Translations under genes and position numbers: made by a program
In this document: positions 1 through 10,822 of the stretch, one piece after another
How positions within the stretch are numbered: position 1 is the stretch's first letter
How the letters are laid out: each line of letters starts with the position of its first letter
The notes under the pieces: generated by a model
What the model was told of the DNA's origin: nothing
Database searches by the model: none
What the model saw: the letters and a program-made list of their open reading frames with translations, nothing else
Source of the DNA: Tritrichomonas musculus
Lineage: Eukaryota; Parabasalia; Tritrichomonadida; Tritrichomonadidae
Length of the DNA: 64,000 nucleotides
Assembly (NCBI GenBank): GCA_039105265.1
Contig: JAPFFF010000003.1
Location: 7,626,001 to 7,690,000 of the forward strand
Reading direction: 5' to 3'

Positions 1-91
1 ACAAATGCTGTAAATTGAACAGAATAAGGCTGAATCTGAAAAACAAAACCTGATCTAATAATATGCTTTTGAAAAATTTTAAACAAAGTTT

Positions 92-561
92 CTAAATATT
101 CAGTTCTCTTGATAAAAAATAAAGGTGCATTTGCCCATAAGCATGAATCATTCCTTTAATTTCGTTTTCATATGTGACTCCGGCATTTGGATTAAAAAAA
201 GAGCATCAACAGATATACATGCAGGTAATTCATAATGTTGCATTATATAGCTATCTGTCTTCCAAAGCTTTATAATATCTTCAATTTTAGTTTTATCCAA
301 AAAATAATTAACAAAATTATAATTAGATTGTTTGCTATGCTTATTACTTTTCTAAATAGATGGTAATCCCATTTCTTTTGCAAATGGTTCATATAAGCTT
401 GTGTAATTTGAGCAAATAGAATTCACGAAAGCGTTTATCTCATCGTTGAAATATTTTTTAATATGAAGTCCCTTTTGTATAATGCCAACTGGAAGCCGAT
501 GTTCTAATTCAAGTTTTGATATCAACACTTTGTCATTAAGAAAATCAGAATGATTTTTTTA
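92..561 (-). pseudogene. eroded ORF of unknown family
   Basis: The minus strand reads as coding-like sequence of about 155 codons from near 561 down to 92. It starts with NHSDFLNDKVLISKLELEH, and residues such as YTSLYEPFAKEMGLPSI precede an in-frame TAG near 353. Reading resumes in the same frame to a T7 run near 195-201, where a +1 shift is needed to continue with FNPNAGVTYENEIKGMIHAY. One stop plus one frameshift make it a relic. I do not recognise the family; a transposon-derived ORF is possible but unproven. It ends at TAG near 92. No intact gene is present before eIF3D. Confidence 0.4.
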
Positions 562-641
562 TCATTATTAATATTTTCCCTTCACTTCTTCCATTTGAAA
601 AGATTATTTATTACTAATTCTTTCGGAAGCGCGCTCAGTTA

Positions 642-642
<1 letters not shown>

Positions 643-675
<33 letters not shown>
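643..675 (+). repeat. poly(A) tract, 33 bases
   Basis: An uninterrupted run of 33 A follows a short GC-rich patch (GGAAGCGCGCTCAG). Similar 33-34-base A runs occur at 25347-25380 and 46886-46918. Confidence 0.9.
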
Positions 676-678
<3 letters not shown>

Positions 679-1012
679 TGGAGTATTTTTTGGTTGTTTT
701 GGAGAAATTTTATACTGTTTTTTCATAGGTAATGCTCTAAAAATCACAACAGACTATGAGTTTTTTCAATATTGAATGTTTTACTTCAAAAACGATCAAC
801 AGAACCTTAAAAAGAAAACCAATGCATCCTTTTTGACTGCAAGAGCATCAATAGATTATGATTTAGGATTTTCCGAAATTAATGAATTATCCTTAGTTTA
901 TTTAAAATAGATTCATAATATTATTGTTTTCATTTTTGGAAATAGATTCATAAGAATCATTTGAACATATATCGCCTCAAAATTTCAAAATAGAAATTTT
1001 GGATTTTTGTGA
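676..1012. other. intergenic, no gene seen
   Basis: AT-rich sequence with stops in all frames; only the eIF3D core promoter at its right end is recognisable. Confidence 0.6.
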
Positions 1013-1018
1013 TCATTT
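1013..1018 (+). promoter_or_regulatory. initiator (Inr) motif of eIF3D gene
   Basis: TCATTT, matching the trichomonad initiator consensus TCA(+1)Y(T/A)(T/A), places the presumed transcription start A at 1015, 13 bases before the ATG at 1028. Very short 5' leaders of this kind are typical of trichomonads. No TATA box is needed. Confidence 0.6.
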
Positions 1019-1027
1019 ATCCAAACA

Positions 1028-2542
1028 ATGTCAAATATCGATCCAATTAATATATCTAATATAATAAGTCTACTACCAACACCTAAAAAAGAATCTACAG
1101 CTGAATCAGGATGTTTTTATGGAAATGAATCTCCCGAAGAAATTTATAATCGAATAATATATACTTCTGATCCTGTTCAAATCACATATCAAAAGCCGCC
1201 AACTCCTTTTGTTAAAGAAGAAATTGAAGCAGTTACAGAACTTAACAGTCGCGAACCACAACTTAAAAACGCAAATAATAGATATCGCCAACAAGCTACA
1301 TTTTGCCCGTATGAATTCAAATTATCATGCGATTTGCCAGTTGTAGTCAAACCCCTTGTTTCATTTGATTCACAACTACAAAACCTCACAATTCCGATAG
1401 ATGAAAATGGTGACGAAGAAGACTCTTATCCAAAAATCGAAACCATAGCAATTATTGGCCAGCCACCACTTTTTAATACTAAAATGATAGGAATACGTTC
1501 AAGTTTAAAACGCCAATTACCAATTTATCAGCCATCATCAAAATCGTCTTTTGCAGAGCCATCACAAATCGATGAAGATCCATTTATTATTGATTATAGA
1601 ACCAAAACCGAGCCAAGGCAGCCACTTAGAGTTTTTTCAACAGCTCGAGCTCTTGCTGCAATTTGTGTATGCCAACGTTCAGTATATCCATTTGATTTGA
1701 TTATTGAAAAAGTTGACAACGAGAACATTTATGTCAAAGTACGCAAAGAAAACGAAGCAGCGACACAAGAAACCAGTTTAGAAACAATTATGACTACTGA
1801 TCAAATATCCCGTGAAAAAGTTACACAAGAATTTATTCAAAACATAACAGAGACGATGAATGCCACCGAAGAGTTTATTCAAAAAGTTACAGAAGGAATG
1901 GAGACCGTTAAACTTTCCGAAAAAGAAGACGATGAGAAAAGTATAGAAAAAGTTCAACCAGCATTGATCTATCGTTCCATTCAATTGAAAGGAATTGAGT
2001 TTATCGTCAGAGGACAAATTGACTCCGTCCAGGAAGTGTCGCAGCAGCAGCTCCAGCAGTACAACCAGGGCAAATCTAAGTCAAAACAGAAAAAATTAAA
2101 TTTGAATGGTTTACACCATTCAATTGTTCTTTGCAGAGCTTTTGTCGATGCCCCTTCATCACTCAGAAAGTCAAACATCTGGGAGAACATCGAGCAAAGA
2201 AGAGGCGCAATCTTCTTGGGCGAAACAAACGCAAACTCGTCAAAAGTGGCACGTTGGGTTGCAACCGCTATTTTAACGGGCGCCGAGACATGCATGGTCG
2301 GGTACATTACAAGGTCCTCCCTGTCATCAAGCGAGCCCCACCTTTTGCTCGGCGTTGAGAGACACAACATTGAAAAATTTGCTAACGATATCTCTCTCAA
2401 AAAGTCGAATATGTACGCAATTCTTAGTGAGGTGTTCAACTCAATGGAAACAGCAAAACCGGCAACATACGTGTTCATGAAAGACTCGAGGATTAAGAAG
2501 ACATACTGCATTTGCGAGGCTTCCAGCCAAAACAACCAATAA
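1028..2542 (+). CDS. EIF3D: translation initiation factor eIF3 subunit D
   Basis: A 504-residue protein whose C-terminal part matches eIF3d: IWENIEQRRGAIFLGE, then KVARWVATAILTGAETCMVGYITR, a LLLGVERHNIEKFANDISL block and a final ATYVFMKDSRIKKTYCI, corresponding to the conserved QRGAV, LA(K/R)WT, GYVSRYH, LGTQQFKPNEFASQINL and YLILKDPNK blocks of the family. A middle block (CQRSVYPFDLIIEKV) fits CTRSVYSWDIVV. eIF3d is a cap-binding subunit of the eIF3 complex that helps recruit 40S ribosomes to mRNA. Length is close to the usual 530-560; the first 200 residues diverge strongly. The ATG at 1028 has an initiator motif 13 bases upstream. The stop is followed by A (TAAAG), fitting the trichomonad TAAA polyadenylation signal that overlaps the stop codon. 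The 3' third is visibly richer in G+C than the 5' part. Confidence 0.9.
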   Translation: MSNIDPINISNIISLLPTPKKESTAESGCFYGNESPEEIYNRIIYTSDPVQITYQKPPTPFVKEEIEAVTELNSREPQLKNANNRYRQQATFCPYEFKLSCDLPVVVKPLVSFDSQLQNLTIPIDENGDEEDSYPKIETIAIIGQPPLFNTKMIGIRSSLKRQLPIYQPSSKSSFAEPSQIDEDPFIIDYRTKTEPRQPLRVFSTARALAAICVCQRSVYPFDLIIEKVDNENIYVKVRKENEAATQETSLETIMTTDQISREKVTQEFIQNITETMNATEEFIQKVTEGMETVKLSEKEDDEKSIEKVQPALIYRSIQLKGIEFIVRGQIDSVQEVSQQQLQQYNQGKSKSKQKKLNLNGLHHSIVLCRAFVDAPSSLRKSNIWENIEQRRGAIFLGETNANSSKVARWVATAILTGAETCMVGYITRSSLSSSEPHLLLGVERHNIEKFANDISLKKSNMYAILSEVFNSMETAKPATYVFMKDSRIKKTYCICEASSQNNQ

Positions 2543-2904
2543 AGTTTTTATATATATATATATGAATAAACATATTATCTGTTACATCATTTTATTTTAA
2601 TTATTTTTGCGATATGTTTTTGATCAACTTCTCTTAACTTTTTTCCTTTTTTATGCCATTTATGGGTATGACAAGTACTTGTCATATTCTGGGTTGAGAA
2701 AAGCTTAATCAATATATTACATCAAAAATCACAAGACTTTCCTATTACTACTCATAGTATATATAAATAAATCAATTAGGTTTATACAAGTTTTACATGA
2801 ACAATGATATAAGATGATGGAGCTTTCAAACATTGCATTACATGTGAAAATAAAATGAAACACATTATCCTAATACATCATTTTTAAAAAGTTTAACTAT
2901 ACTT
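2543..2904. other. convergent intergenic spacer with 20-bp palindrome
   Basis: Spacer between the convergent eIF3D and glycine-rich genes. It holds a (TA)n tract at 2551-2562 and a perfect 20-base palindrome TATGACAAGTACTTGTCATA at 2667-2686. No gene seen. Confidence 0.7.
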
Positions 2905-5181
2905 TTAAATTCGTGTGATTTTCGCAGATCCGTTTCCACAATGCCCTCTCTCTTGACCGCTGCCATCTACATTTGGGAATTCGGTGTTTCCAGCAATCGT
3001 TTTGGAATCAGACAAATAAAATGAACTGTCCAGCAAACATCCACTCGGATAATTTTTGGCAGTTGATGAGTTATATACGTAACCTGAACCTCCAGCGCCA
3101 CTTCTTCCCCAATAAAAGTCTTGACTATCAAATGCACAGCCACCATACCAGCCTCCACCACCTCCAGAGTTGTGACTATGCTTTCTGTTTGATCCTCCAA
3201 CACCAAATCCCTGATCAATTGAAACATTAGGATCGCTCCCACAGCCTGTCTGCATTCCTCCTTTAATTCCACTATAACCCTTTCCATCTTCTCCATTTTT
3301 TCCACCACCGCAGCCAGCAACCCAATCTTGATAATCATTGTGACCAGCGCCACCTCCAGCACCAGCAACAATGATCCTGCTGTACAAATGGTCCTTGCTA
3401 TTCCAATTTTGACTGCCAACTTCACCATACAGAGAAATGTCCGTAGATCCGCCACCTCCAGCTCCTGGGCTTCGGGCTGATCCACCTCCATTCCAGCCAC
3501 CTGACGATCCATTTCCTTTCCCTCCAACATAGACATAGAGCGTCGTCTCTTTTGCTAATTTCAGTGTTCCACACGAGTAACCGCCTCGACCTGGCTTTAC
3601 TGAATATTCACTTGTCTCTCCTCCCTCAGCTCCCCAAACTTCTAGCTTGTAAAGTCCTCGAGACAAATTGACTGACTGGACGTGTTCAGTATATTCAAAT
3701 GTGATATTATAACCTTTTGTTGTTGCTGGATCACTCACAAGCCGCCTGCTTTTTCCATAGTTATCAACAAGGATGGCGTGCACGAAGTACGTGCCTGCTG
3801 GAGTGGTGAACTTGAATTCTTGCTGCAAACTTTTAATCGGCTGACTGTTATTGTATTCACTCATTTCTATGGTATTTGAATTATTCTTGCTTATCAAGTA
3901 CCTACTCTTGGACTTGTCTAACTTTGAAAAATCATCTTTGATGCTGATGCATCCACAGATGGCTCCCGTTTTCTTTACTCCAATAGAAATCGATCCGGTT
4001 ATTTTTCTAGTTGCTTCTTCTAAAGCCCGAATTCTGCTTTCGTATTCTATAATTTTTTTAGACTGGCTTTCAATATCTTTTATTTTCTGTTTTTCTTGCT
4101 GATATTTCTTTAGAATTTCTTCTTGCTGCCTTGAAAAGTTCTTCTGAATTTCGTCAATTTTTTGAGAAATGACTTTTTCTTGCGTTTCTTCTATTCTTTG
4201 TATTCGCTCTTCATTCTCGATGATCTTTTTTGCCTGCTTTTCAACAAGATCACGAAGCTTCTGATTTTCTTGCTGATGTTTGCTGACAATTTCATCCTTC
4301 TCCTTTAAAAAATTGACATGAATTTCATCGATTTTTTGTTGAACAAAATCTTCAATTTTGGACTTTTCATCGGTTATTTTTTTCTCCAGTTTTTCAATGT
4401 TTTCTTCGAGTTTTGTGATTCTCATCTCATTCCTCTTACGTTCTTCATTCATCATTTTGATCTTCTCTCTCGAATTCCGAATACCAAAAATGCTTGAAAA
4501 AGTGTCATCATTCAAAAAGTCGTCGAGTTCTTCATTCGACATTTCCAAGTAATCAAGTGAACTCACAAAAATTGAGAGATCATCGTTATTTCCTTTATTT
4601 TTTCTTTCTTTGATGATTTTCTTGACAAATTCATAAAGAAGACGATAATCATTTAGCCTTCTCTCAGGTGAATTTAATATGCGATTCAATTTTTCAATAG
4701 GATATTTGGCCAGATGAGGATTTCGAAGACAAATGTCTAGATTTTGCGATATTTTGGCTTCTTTCGCATAATCAATTTCTTCATTACAATATTGAGTGAC
4801 AATTCTTAGTAAATCAGGTCTCGTTTTTGAAAATTGATCGATTTGTTGCTGAAGTTCTTGGTATTCGTATTTACAGCTTAGCTTATAAAAATCTGAGTAG
4901 TTGCTATCGTTTATTGAAAGTTTGCCTGTTTTAATCGTATTTATAAAATCTTTGAATATTTTAATTGGATATACATCATGAATAAATATCTCGTGTAAAT
5001 AATTTATTTCGTTGGATTTTTGCTTGAAATAACGAAGTTTTCGAAGAAATTCTTCTTTTGATGTTCGAATTTCTTCAATTGGTTCAAATATTTGACCTTC
5101 TCGCTCTTCTCGGCCTTTGTAGATAATCAATAAATCATCTTCAGGTTTTGATTCTGGAACACTTATCTCAAAATCTTCCAT
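2905..5181 (-). CDS. BTB-like / coiled-coil / glycine-rich domain protein
   Basis: A 758-residue protein. Residues 1-230 resemble the divergent BTB plus helical (BACK-like) amino end of many trichomonad proteins (HEIFIHDVYPIKIFKDFI, then a helical stretch). Residues 240-395 form a long coiled coil rich in E, K, Q and I (repeated QKIDEI). A beta-rich segment follows at about 400-500. The last 250 residues are an ALK/LTK-like glycine-rich domain: LYKLEVWGAEGG, GRGGYSCGTL, GGGGSTDISL, IIVAGAGGGAGHND, SGGGGGWYGG and GGSGYVYN. No signal peptide or membrane segment is seen, so a cytoplasmic scaffold or adaptor role is inferred from domain type only. The gene converges with eIF3D. Start chosen as the first ATG after an upstream stop-rich spacer. 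Function in trichomonads is unknown. Confidence 0.8.
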   Translation of the reverse strand: MEDFEISVPESKPEDDLLIIYKGREEREGQIFEPIEEIRTSKEEFLRKLRYFKQKSNEINYLHEIFIHDVYPIKIFKDFINTIKTGKLSINDSNYSDFYKLSCKYEYQELQQQIDQFSKTRPDLLRIVTQYCNEEIDYAKEAKISQNLDICLRNPHLAKYPIEKLNRILNSPERRLNDYRLLYEFVKKIIKERKNKGNNDDLSIFVSSLDYLEMSNEELDDFLNDDTFSSIFGIRNSREKIKMMNEERKRNEMRITKLEENIEKLEKKITDEKSKIEDFVQQKIDEIHVNFLKEKDEIVSKHQQENQKLRDLVEKQAKKIIENEERIQRIEETQEKVISQKIDEIQKNFSRQQEEILKKYQQEKQKIKDIESQSKKIIEYESRIRALEEATRKITGSISIGVKKTGAICGCISIKDDFSKLDKSKSRYLISKNNSNTIEMSEYNNSQPIKSLQQEFKFTTPAGTYFVHAILVDNYGKSRRLVSDPATTKGYNITFEYTEHVQSVNLSRGLYKLEVWGAEGGETSEYSVKPGRGGYSCGTLKLAKETTLYVYVGGKGNGSSGGWNGGGSARSPGAGGGGSTDISLYGEVGSQNWNSKDHLYSRIIVAGAGGGAGHNDYQDWVAGCGGGKNGEDGKGYSGIKGGMQTGCGSDPNVSIDQGFGVGGSNRKHSHNSGGGGGWYGGCAFDSQDFYWGRSGAGGSGYVYNSSTAKNYPSGCLLDSSFYLSDSKTIAGNTEFPNVDGSGQERGHCGNGSAKITRI

Positions 5182-6486
5182 GTTCGCAAGATTTATGCTT
5201 TTTTTTTTATGTTGAAAATTTTAGTCAAAATTTTTGTATTCAAAATAAACAAAAACTGTATTATTCCATCATGTTAATAATCAAAATAATATGTAATACT
5301 TGGATCAGGAATAAGGGTAAAAATTCATTTTTTAATACAATATATACATAAAAACTCAGTACACTAATTGAATATAATTTGAATACTTTATATGATCGTT
5401 ATAAATTTTTTATATTCAAATTCTTGATCGTATATACACTTTTATAAACTTAAATTCAAATGTCAGCCCATTATTTTTTCTCTCAATTTATTTGACAAAA
5501 ATAATATTTATTTCAATTTTAATAAGCTTTATTATTTCTTTTCAAATTAATTTTTAAAATTTTTGATTTTTCATTAATTGATCAAGGATCAATTCAGTAT
5601 GCAGACATTTTCATAAGATTTCGCCAATAACTTAATTCGACTGTGTCTTTTATTGCTTTTGGTGCCAAATTAAAGGTTCAAAAATTATAATTATTGATAA
5701 CCAATCTTGCAATTAGAAGTTACACTTGGATTTTTGCCCATACACCATTATACTTCTTTGATTTTTATGATTTTTGCTTGACATTTCCAGTATTCAGTAT
5801 AAATATTTCAAAAGCATACTCAACTCGGCAAAATTATTTCAAATAAATGCTCCCCTTATTGATTTACGTCATTTTCAAATAGAATATCCATATATTTTGC
5901 CTGTTAATTACACTCTTTTTGAACTAGTTAGTAAAATTTTATTTTAATTTTATAATATTGAAAATAATAAATTTGAATTGGGTTTTGCTCTTTTTTTCAT
6001 TAGGATCGCTTTCTATTTTCATGAAAATTAATATAAAAACAATTTTCTTATTGTAAAAAACAGTTGACACGTACTGCGCTATATCGTGCTGTTCAATGAG
6101 ATATGATCCAAAAATAAAAAGAGTAAAAAACCTTGTTTTGGCGCATAACTGAAAATTTTTAATGACAGCTTCTTGTTGTTGAGTGTATTACGTGAAATTT
6201 GGTGTTTTTGATTGAAAATTGGATAAAAATTTTATATCTGAATAGATCAAATAATATAACAAATTGTAATGTTTAAAGAGTAAAAAAATTCTTTGATGCA
6301 TATTTAGCGATTGCTTGAAGTTTTTGCTTAGATATTGATGAAATTCGTAAAAAAAAAAGATTGGTAAATAAGATTTTGAGATAAAATTTTATAAAATTTT
6401 AAAAATGAGAAGAAATATTTTTTGTCATAATAATTGAGGGAAAAAATAGTGGTCTTCCTTTTTACTTTAATAAATTGAAAAAAAAT
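5182..6486. other. AT-rich intergenic region
   Basis: No intact gene. Apart from the short coding-like relic at 5771-5947, I see no clear feature before the inverted-repeat element that starts at 6489. Confidence 0.6.
5771..5947 (+). pseudogene. short coding-like relic, family unknown
   Basis: About 58 codons without a stop, bounded by TGA at 5768 and TAA at 5945. The residue make-up is protein-like: YKYFKSILNSAKLFQINAP followed by LIDLRHFQIEYPYILPVNY. It has no ATG and lies in otherwise stop-rich DNA. It may be the tail of a decayed gene. A chance ORF cannot be excluded. Confidence 0.25.
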
Positions 6487-6488
6487 TA

Positions 6489-8325
6489 GACCTCTTACCC
6501 TTTTCCCACTTAATTTGGCACAAAACTTTTTGTTTGATATTTAAAAAGTTATACAATATTAGTGATAAAAAAGTGGCAATGATTGAATACTTATTTGTCC
6601 GTGGTCCCACATTTAATATAGAACAAGCACTATAAGATCTATTATATACGAACCAATTATACGTATAAAAAGAAATTTACATTAATTTAAATTAATTTTT
6701 CTAAAGCACATGAAGAAATGATGGCAATTTTAGGAACATTTTAAATTTATTCAAAGATTTACAAACAAGATGTATCTTATGATATTTTTATTCAAAGATT
6801 ACAAAAACAAACTTTACAATTATTGCAAAAATAGAAAGCATGGTTTAGTTTTTCTCAATCAAATTCAAGAAAATTGATTTCAGTAATCACTTTATTTAAC
6901 AGAAATAATGTTCATTGAAAAAAAAATATTAAGATAAATTTACAAGGTTTAAACAGTTTAGATAAGGATTTTTTGAAGTACTGCTGATTTTCAAATTTGA
7001 GTTCTTTTTCTGCCCATTTCTCAATTTCTGCCCTTTTTTCAAATTAACTTATGTGCATATTTTTTATTTAATTTAAAAAGGGCAGAAATTTTGTTTTTTA
7101 CTTATCATTTTTTCACTATTCAGAAATTTGTCTTAAAATTCGAGGAATTAAATTAATTAAAATATATTTTAATTAACATTAAACTATTTGTTTTGGATTT
7201 TGTGAAAGACTGATTCCATATTAAACGATATATTTTTAACTCTTATTTTTTTTTATTGCATTAAATACTTTATGTTTTTTTTTTTTTTTTTTAAACGCAT
7301 CAGTCTAAATCAATTCTAAAAATAAAAGGTTCTAATTCACTTTTGCAATGATTTAATTAATATCGAAAGTTATATAATATGAACATTTCTTAATATACTT
7401 GGTTTTTTGATATATAATGTATTAAGAACTTATTTCTTTTAGTAAAAAATCGTTTACATTGGCAACATATAAAAAATAAAATAAAAATATATTAAAATGG
7501 AATTTCGAAAAATAAAGCCATATTTTTTATGTATGGAAAATGTTTAATATCCAATTTAATTCTTATTTTAAAAATATAAGCTGAAAATATCAAGTACTTG
7601 TTGGAAAAAATGAAATTATATGTAAAAAAAAATAGACTCATTTTGAGATTTCTGTTAGTTATTGTAATGGCATATTCGGAATGATGAAACTATATTATAT
7701 TTTGGGAATCGTTAAAAATTTTTGATTTTTTGGTGATTATATCTGCTGATGAAATTAAGGGTTTTTGTAGAAAAAAATAGATAGTAGTATACATGTATAT
7801 AGTTATTAGTTTTAAAATGATTATGAGGAGTAAATGCGATTTCGATGAAGCAATCCTTGAATAATTGAAAATCTTGAAAATTAAGGTTCGTAAAATTTGC
7901 TATAAATCTGCATGATAATTCGTTGTTATGTTACTTAATTCATATTTCAGTCTAGCCACGCAACGATAAAAGCAGCACGAACTAGCACGCTATCTTGAAA
8001 AAATAAAAATAAATAAACGTTCTCCACATGATAAATTGAATATAATAAACGGTCGTTTTAGCTAAAATATGAATATTATCAAAAAGTTTTGTGCCAAATT
8101 AAGTGGGAAAAGGGTAGTTAAGAAAGGTGGCCGTTAATTTATTTGTCTCAAAGTTCGTTATTTTATTTCAAACTTCCTTATTTTTTAAATGCTTCTTAAA
8201 AATTAAAAATTTTATTTTTCTCTCAAAATCCTAACAAAGTTTGAGAGGAGATAACAAAATTGGATAGAATTATAACGAACTTTGAGACAAATAAATTAAC
8301 GGCCACCTTTCTTAACTAAGAGGTC
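6489..8325. mobile_element. TA-flanked DNA transposon relic or large MITE
   Basis: Ends are 44-base perfect terminal inverted repeats: the left begins GACCTCTTACCCTTTTCCCA at 6489-6532. The right is its reverse complement at 8082-8114 plus 8317-8325, split by a later insertion. Both outer ends abut TA (6487-6488 and 8326-8327), the target duplication of Tc1/mariner-like elements. Without the nested insert the element is about 1,635 bases. No ORF of useful length remains inside, so it is non-autonomous or decayed. An internal 15-base inverted repeat (ATTTCTGCCCTTTTT and its complement) lies near 7025-7095. Confidence 0.85.
8117..8316. mobile_element. 200-bp MITE nested in a transposon terminal repeat
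   Basis: Exactly 200 bases with perfect 45-base terminal inverted repeats at 8117-8161 and 8272-8316, beginning GTTAAGAAAGGTGGCCGTTA. It is flanked by TA at 8115-8116 and 8317-8318. Removing it with one TA rejoins the right terminal repeat of the surrounding element perfectly, so it inserted after that element. No coding capacity; mobilised in trans by an absent transposase. Confidence 0.9.
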
Positions 8326-8415
8326 TATTATGAAGTTATTGAAAAAGTTGGGAGGTTAATCAGTTTACTTTAAATATAAAAGAAGGCAGCAGAAATTGAG
8401 AAATATATAAAGAAA

Positions 8416-10822
8416 ATGGAAGAAATTCAAAATAGTCTTCTTCAATATATTGAAGAACAAGAAAATAATGCGGCATACTTTGCTGATTTCACTAAATTAG
8501 TTGATAAAAAAAAAAAATTCTTGAAAATTCGCATGAATTCAGATCATTTCTTCATTTGCTATCCAAAATTTCAAATAACCATCATCGGAACCTCAATTTT
8601 ATCGAAAAAATTGAAAAGATAATACAACATTACAAAAATCAAATTCATAAATATTTCTCCAACTTTGACATATTTGTTATATTCAAAAGTAACAAAAGAA
8701 TCATTTTATTTTTAATTGAACAAAAAATCATTTCAATTGATAAACAAATCGCTCCAGAAATATTGACTGAAAAGTACGATAAATACAAATATCGTCAATA
8801 TTTTTATCCAGAGATCAAACCTTTTCTTAAATCAACGGAAATCGATGAAATTAATTTTGAAGATTTTTCTGAAGATTTTGGCCCAAAAAGAAAAATTGGC
8901 CAAACAGATAGTTATTTAGCTAAATTAATTCGGGAAGATAATATTGATGATTTTATTATTTACGTTAATAAATCTTTGATACATCTTTCATCACAAATCC
9001 AAATCTCACTTTTTGAAACAAATTCATTTTTACTCAAACAACAAAAAGTGACATTAATTGAATATGCTGCCTTTTTTGGATCAATTCAAATATTTCAATA
9101 TTTATGTTATGAAAAAGTTGAATTACAACCGTCATTATGGCTATTTTCAATTCATAGTAATAATGGTGAATTAATTCACCTTCTTGAAAGAAATCGAGTC
9201 GAAATTCAAAACCCGAATTCTCTTTTATTTGAATCGATTAAATGTCATCATAATAATATCGCTAATTACATTAAAGATAATAAATTTGAAGATACAAATC
9301 ATTCAATTGAATCACTTAAATTTTACAATTTCTATTATATTCAAATTGACCAAATAGGTCAATCAAGAAGGTGAGAGATTTCAATTGAAAGATAGAAAAG
9401 CGCCTTTATGCTGTGCAGTTTTAAAACGCAACATTGATATCATTGAACGGTTATTATTATGTGATAATATAGATGTTAACATAACAATTGAATATGATTA
9501 CAATGACGGCTATTCATATTCAATTCATAACAATTCATCATTACATATTGCAGTTGAAAAAGAATATACAGAAATTGTTAAACTTTTATTAACAAATAAA
9601 AACATTAATAGACCTTTTTATAAAAAGAAATTTTTTTTGCGATAATGATCACTTTTTCATAAAAATGAACTTTTTCACAAAAACGCAAAGCAATTAGAAT
9701 TATTATTTAAAACCAATGTTATATGATTCTAGACAAGCATACAATATATTTTGGCTATTATAAATTATGTTTTATCAGTTTATTTTTAAGATTTAAAGAT
9801 TCATTTGTTTAAGTGAAAAAGTTCTTTTTTTATGAAAAAGTGGACATTATCGCTAAAAAGTATACTTTATCGCAAAAAAAATTTCTTTTTATAAAAAGGT
9901 CTATTAATGTTAATCTTAAAAATGTTGATGACGATGATCATAAACCTGCATTATATCTTGCTGTTGAAAGAGGAAATATCGAAATTGTAAAGTTATTATT
10001 ATCATTCAATGGAATTCGTCCAAATATTTTATACAATAAAGAAGAATATGGAGAAGATGGTGGAACGTTTATTACAGGAATACCAGCATTATATTGTGCA
10101 ATTGAAAATGAGAACATTGAAATTATTAAACTACTATTGAATTGTCCAAATTTGGATGTTAATATTCCATATAGATATATATTTGGTGACTTAGTAATGT
10201 TAACCAGTGAAGAAAAGACGCCTTTAGAATTAGCAGTTGAAAAAGGAAATCGTGAAATTGTTCTTCTTTTGCTGTCTTGTAAAAATATTGACGTTAATCA
10301 TAATTTTGATGGAACATGTTTGCACAAAGCAGTGGAAAAAGGCAATATTGAAATTATTTATCTTTTGTTGTCGTGTAAAAACATCGACGTTAACGCAATA
10401 AAAGAAACACCAGGAAAAGATGGAAAAACAGCACTACATATTGCAATTTTATTGAAGAACATAGAAGTCGTTAAATTATTATTAACATCTAGAAATATTC
10501 GAAAATATATATACCAAAAGGAATCGATATAACAAGTTTCGATCAAGAATATATGGAAACAAATCCAGATGATGAAAGCGATATAAATAAATTCTTAGAA
10601 ATGAATGAAAGAAATTATAGAAGAAGTTATTCGAAAATTGATTATGAGCCAATAAAAAAAGATTCTCCACTTTATTTGGCAGTTGAAAGTAATGAAATTG
10701 AAATTGTTCAGCTTTTGTTATGCCAAAAAGGTATCGATAAAAGTAAAACATATATATTAAAAAAAAATGAAAATATCCTGAAATTATTCTCTTTTTACGA
10801 AGAAATTGAGAATTTGAAGTAA
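8416..10822 (+). pseudogene. ankyrin-repeat protein (DUF3447-type), broken
   Basis: Starts MEEIQNSLLQYIEEQENNAA and continues as the amino-terminal module of the large trichomonad ankyrin family (ISNNHHRN, FYPEIKPFL, DSYLAKLIREDNIDDFI, LIEYAAFFGSIQIFQYL), then about eight ankyrin repeats with the usual LHxAVExGNxEIVKLLL pattern. The frame is lost at a 12-A run (8506-8517), again near 9350-9372, and near 10505-10515. A 291-base MITE also interrupts it at 9611-9901. Excising the MITE with one TA gives continuous repeat sequence (KNIN, then INVNLKNVDDDD). The amino module is clearly paralogous to the gene at 30186. Three frameshifts plus an insertion make it a pseudogene, unless some shifts are sequence errors. 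Confidence 0.85.
9611..9901. mobile_element. 291-bp MITE inside ankyrin pseudogene
   Basis: Perfect 35-base terminal inverted repeats beginning GACCTTTTTATAAAAAGAAA, with TA on both sides (9609-9610 and 9902-9903). Subterminal blocks (GCGATAATG, CACTTTTTCATAAAAA, GAACTTTTTCAC) also occur inverted, offset by about 17 bases on the right side. The first four bases GACC match those of the larger element at 6489. No ORF inside. Confidence 0.9.

Noticed and set aside
550..732. 60-codon ORF with a poly-Lys run
   Set aside because: It exists only because it crosses the A33 tract; hydrophobic AT-driven composition with no family resemblance.
1981..2535. 184-codon open frame antisense to eIF3D
   Set aside because: It lies wholly within the conserved eIF3D coding region and mirrors its codon bias; no independent protein features.
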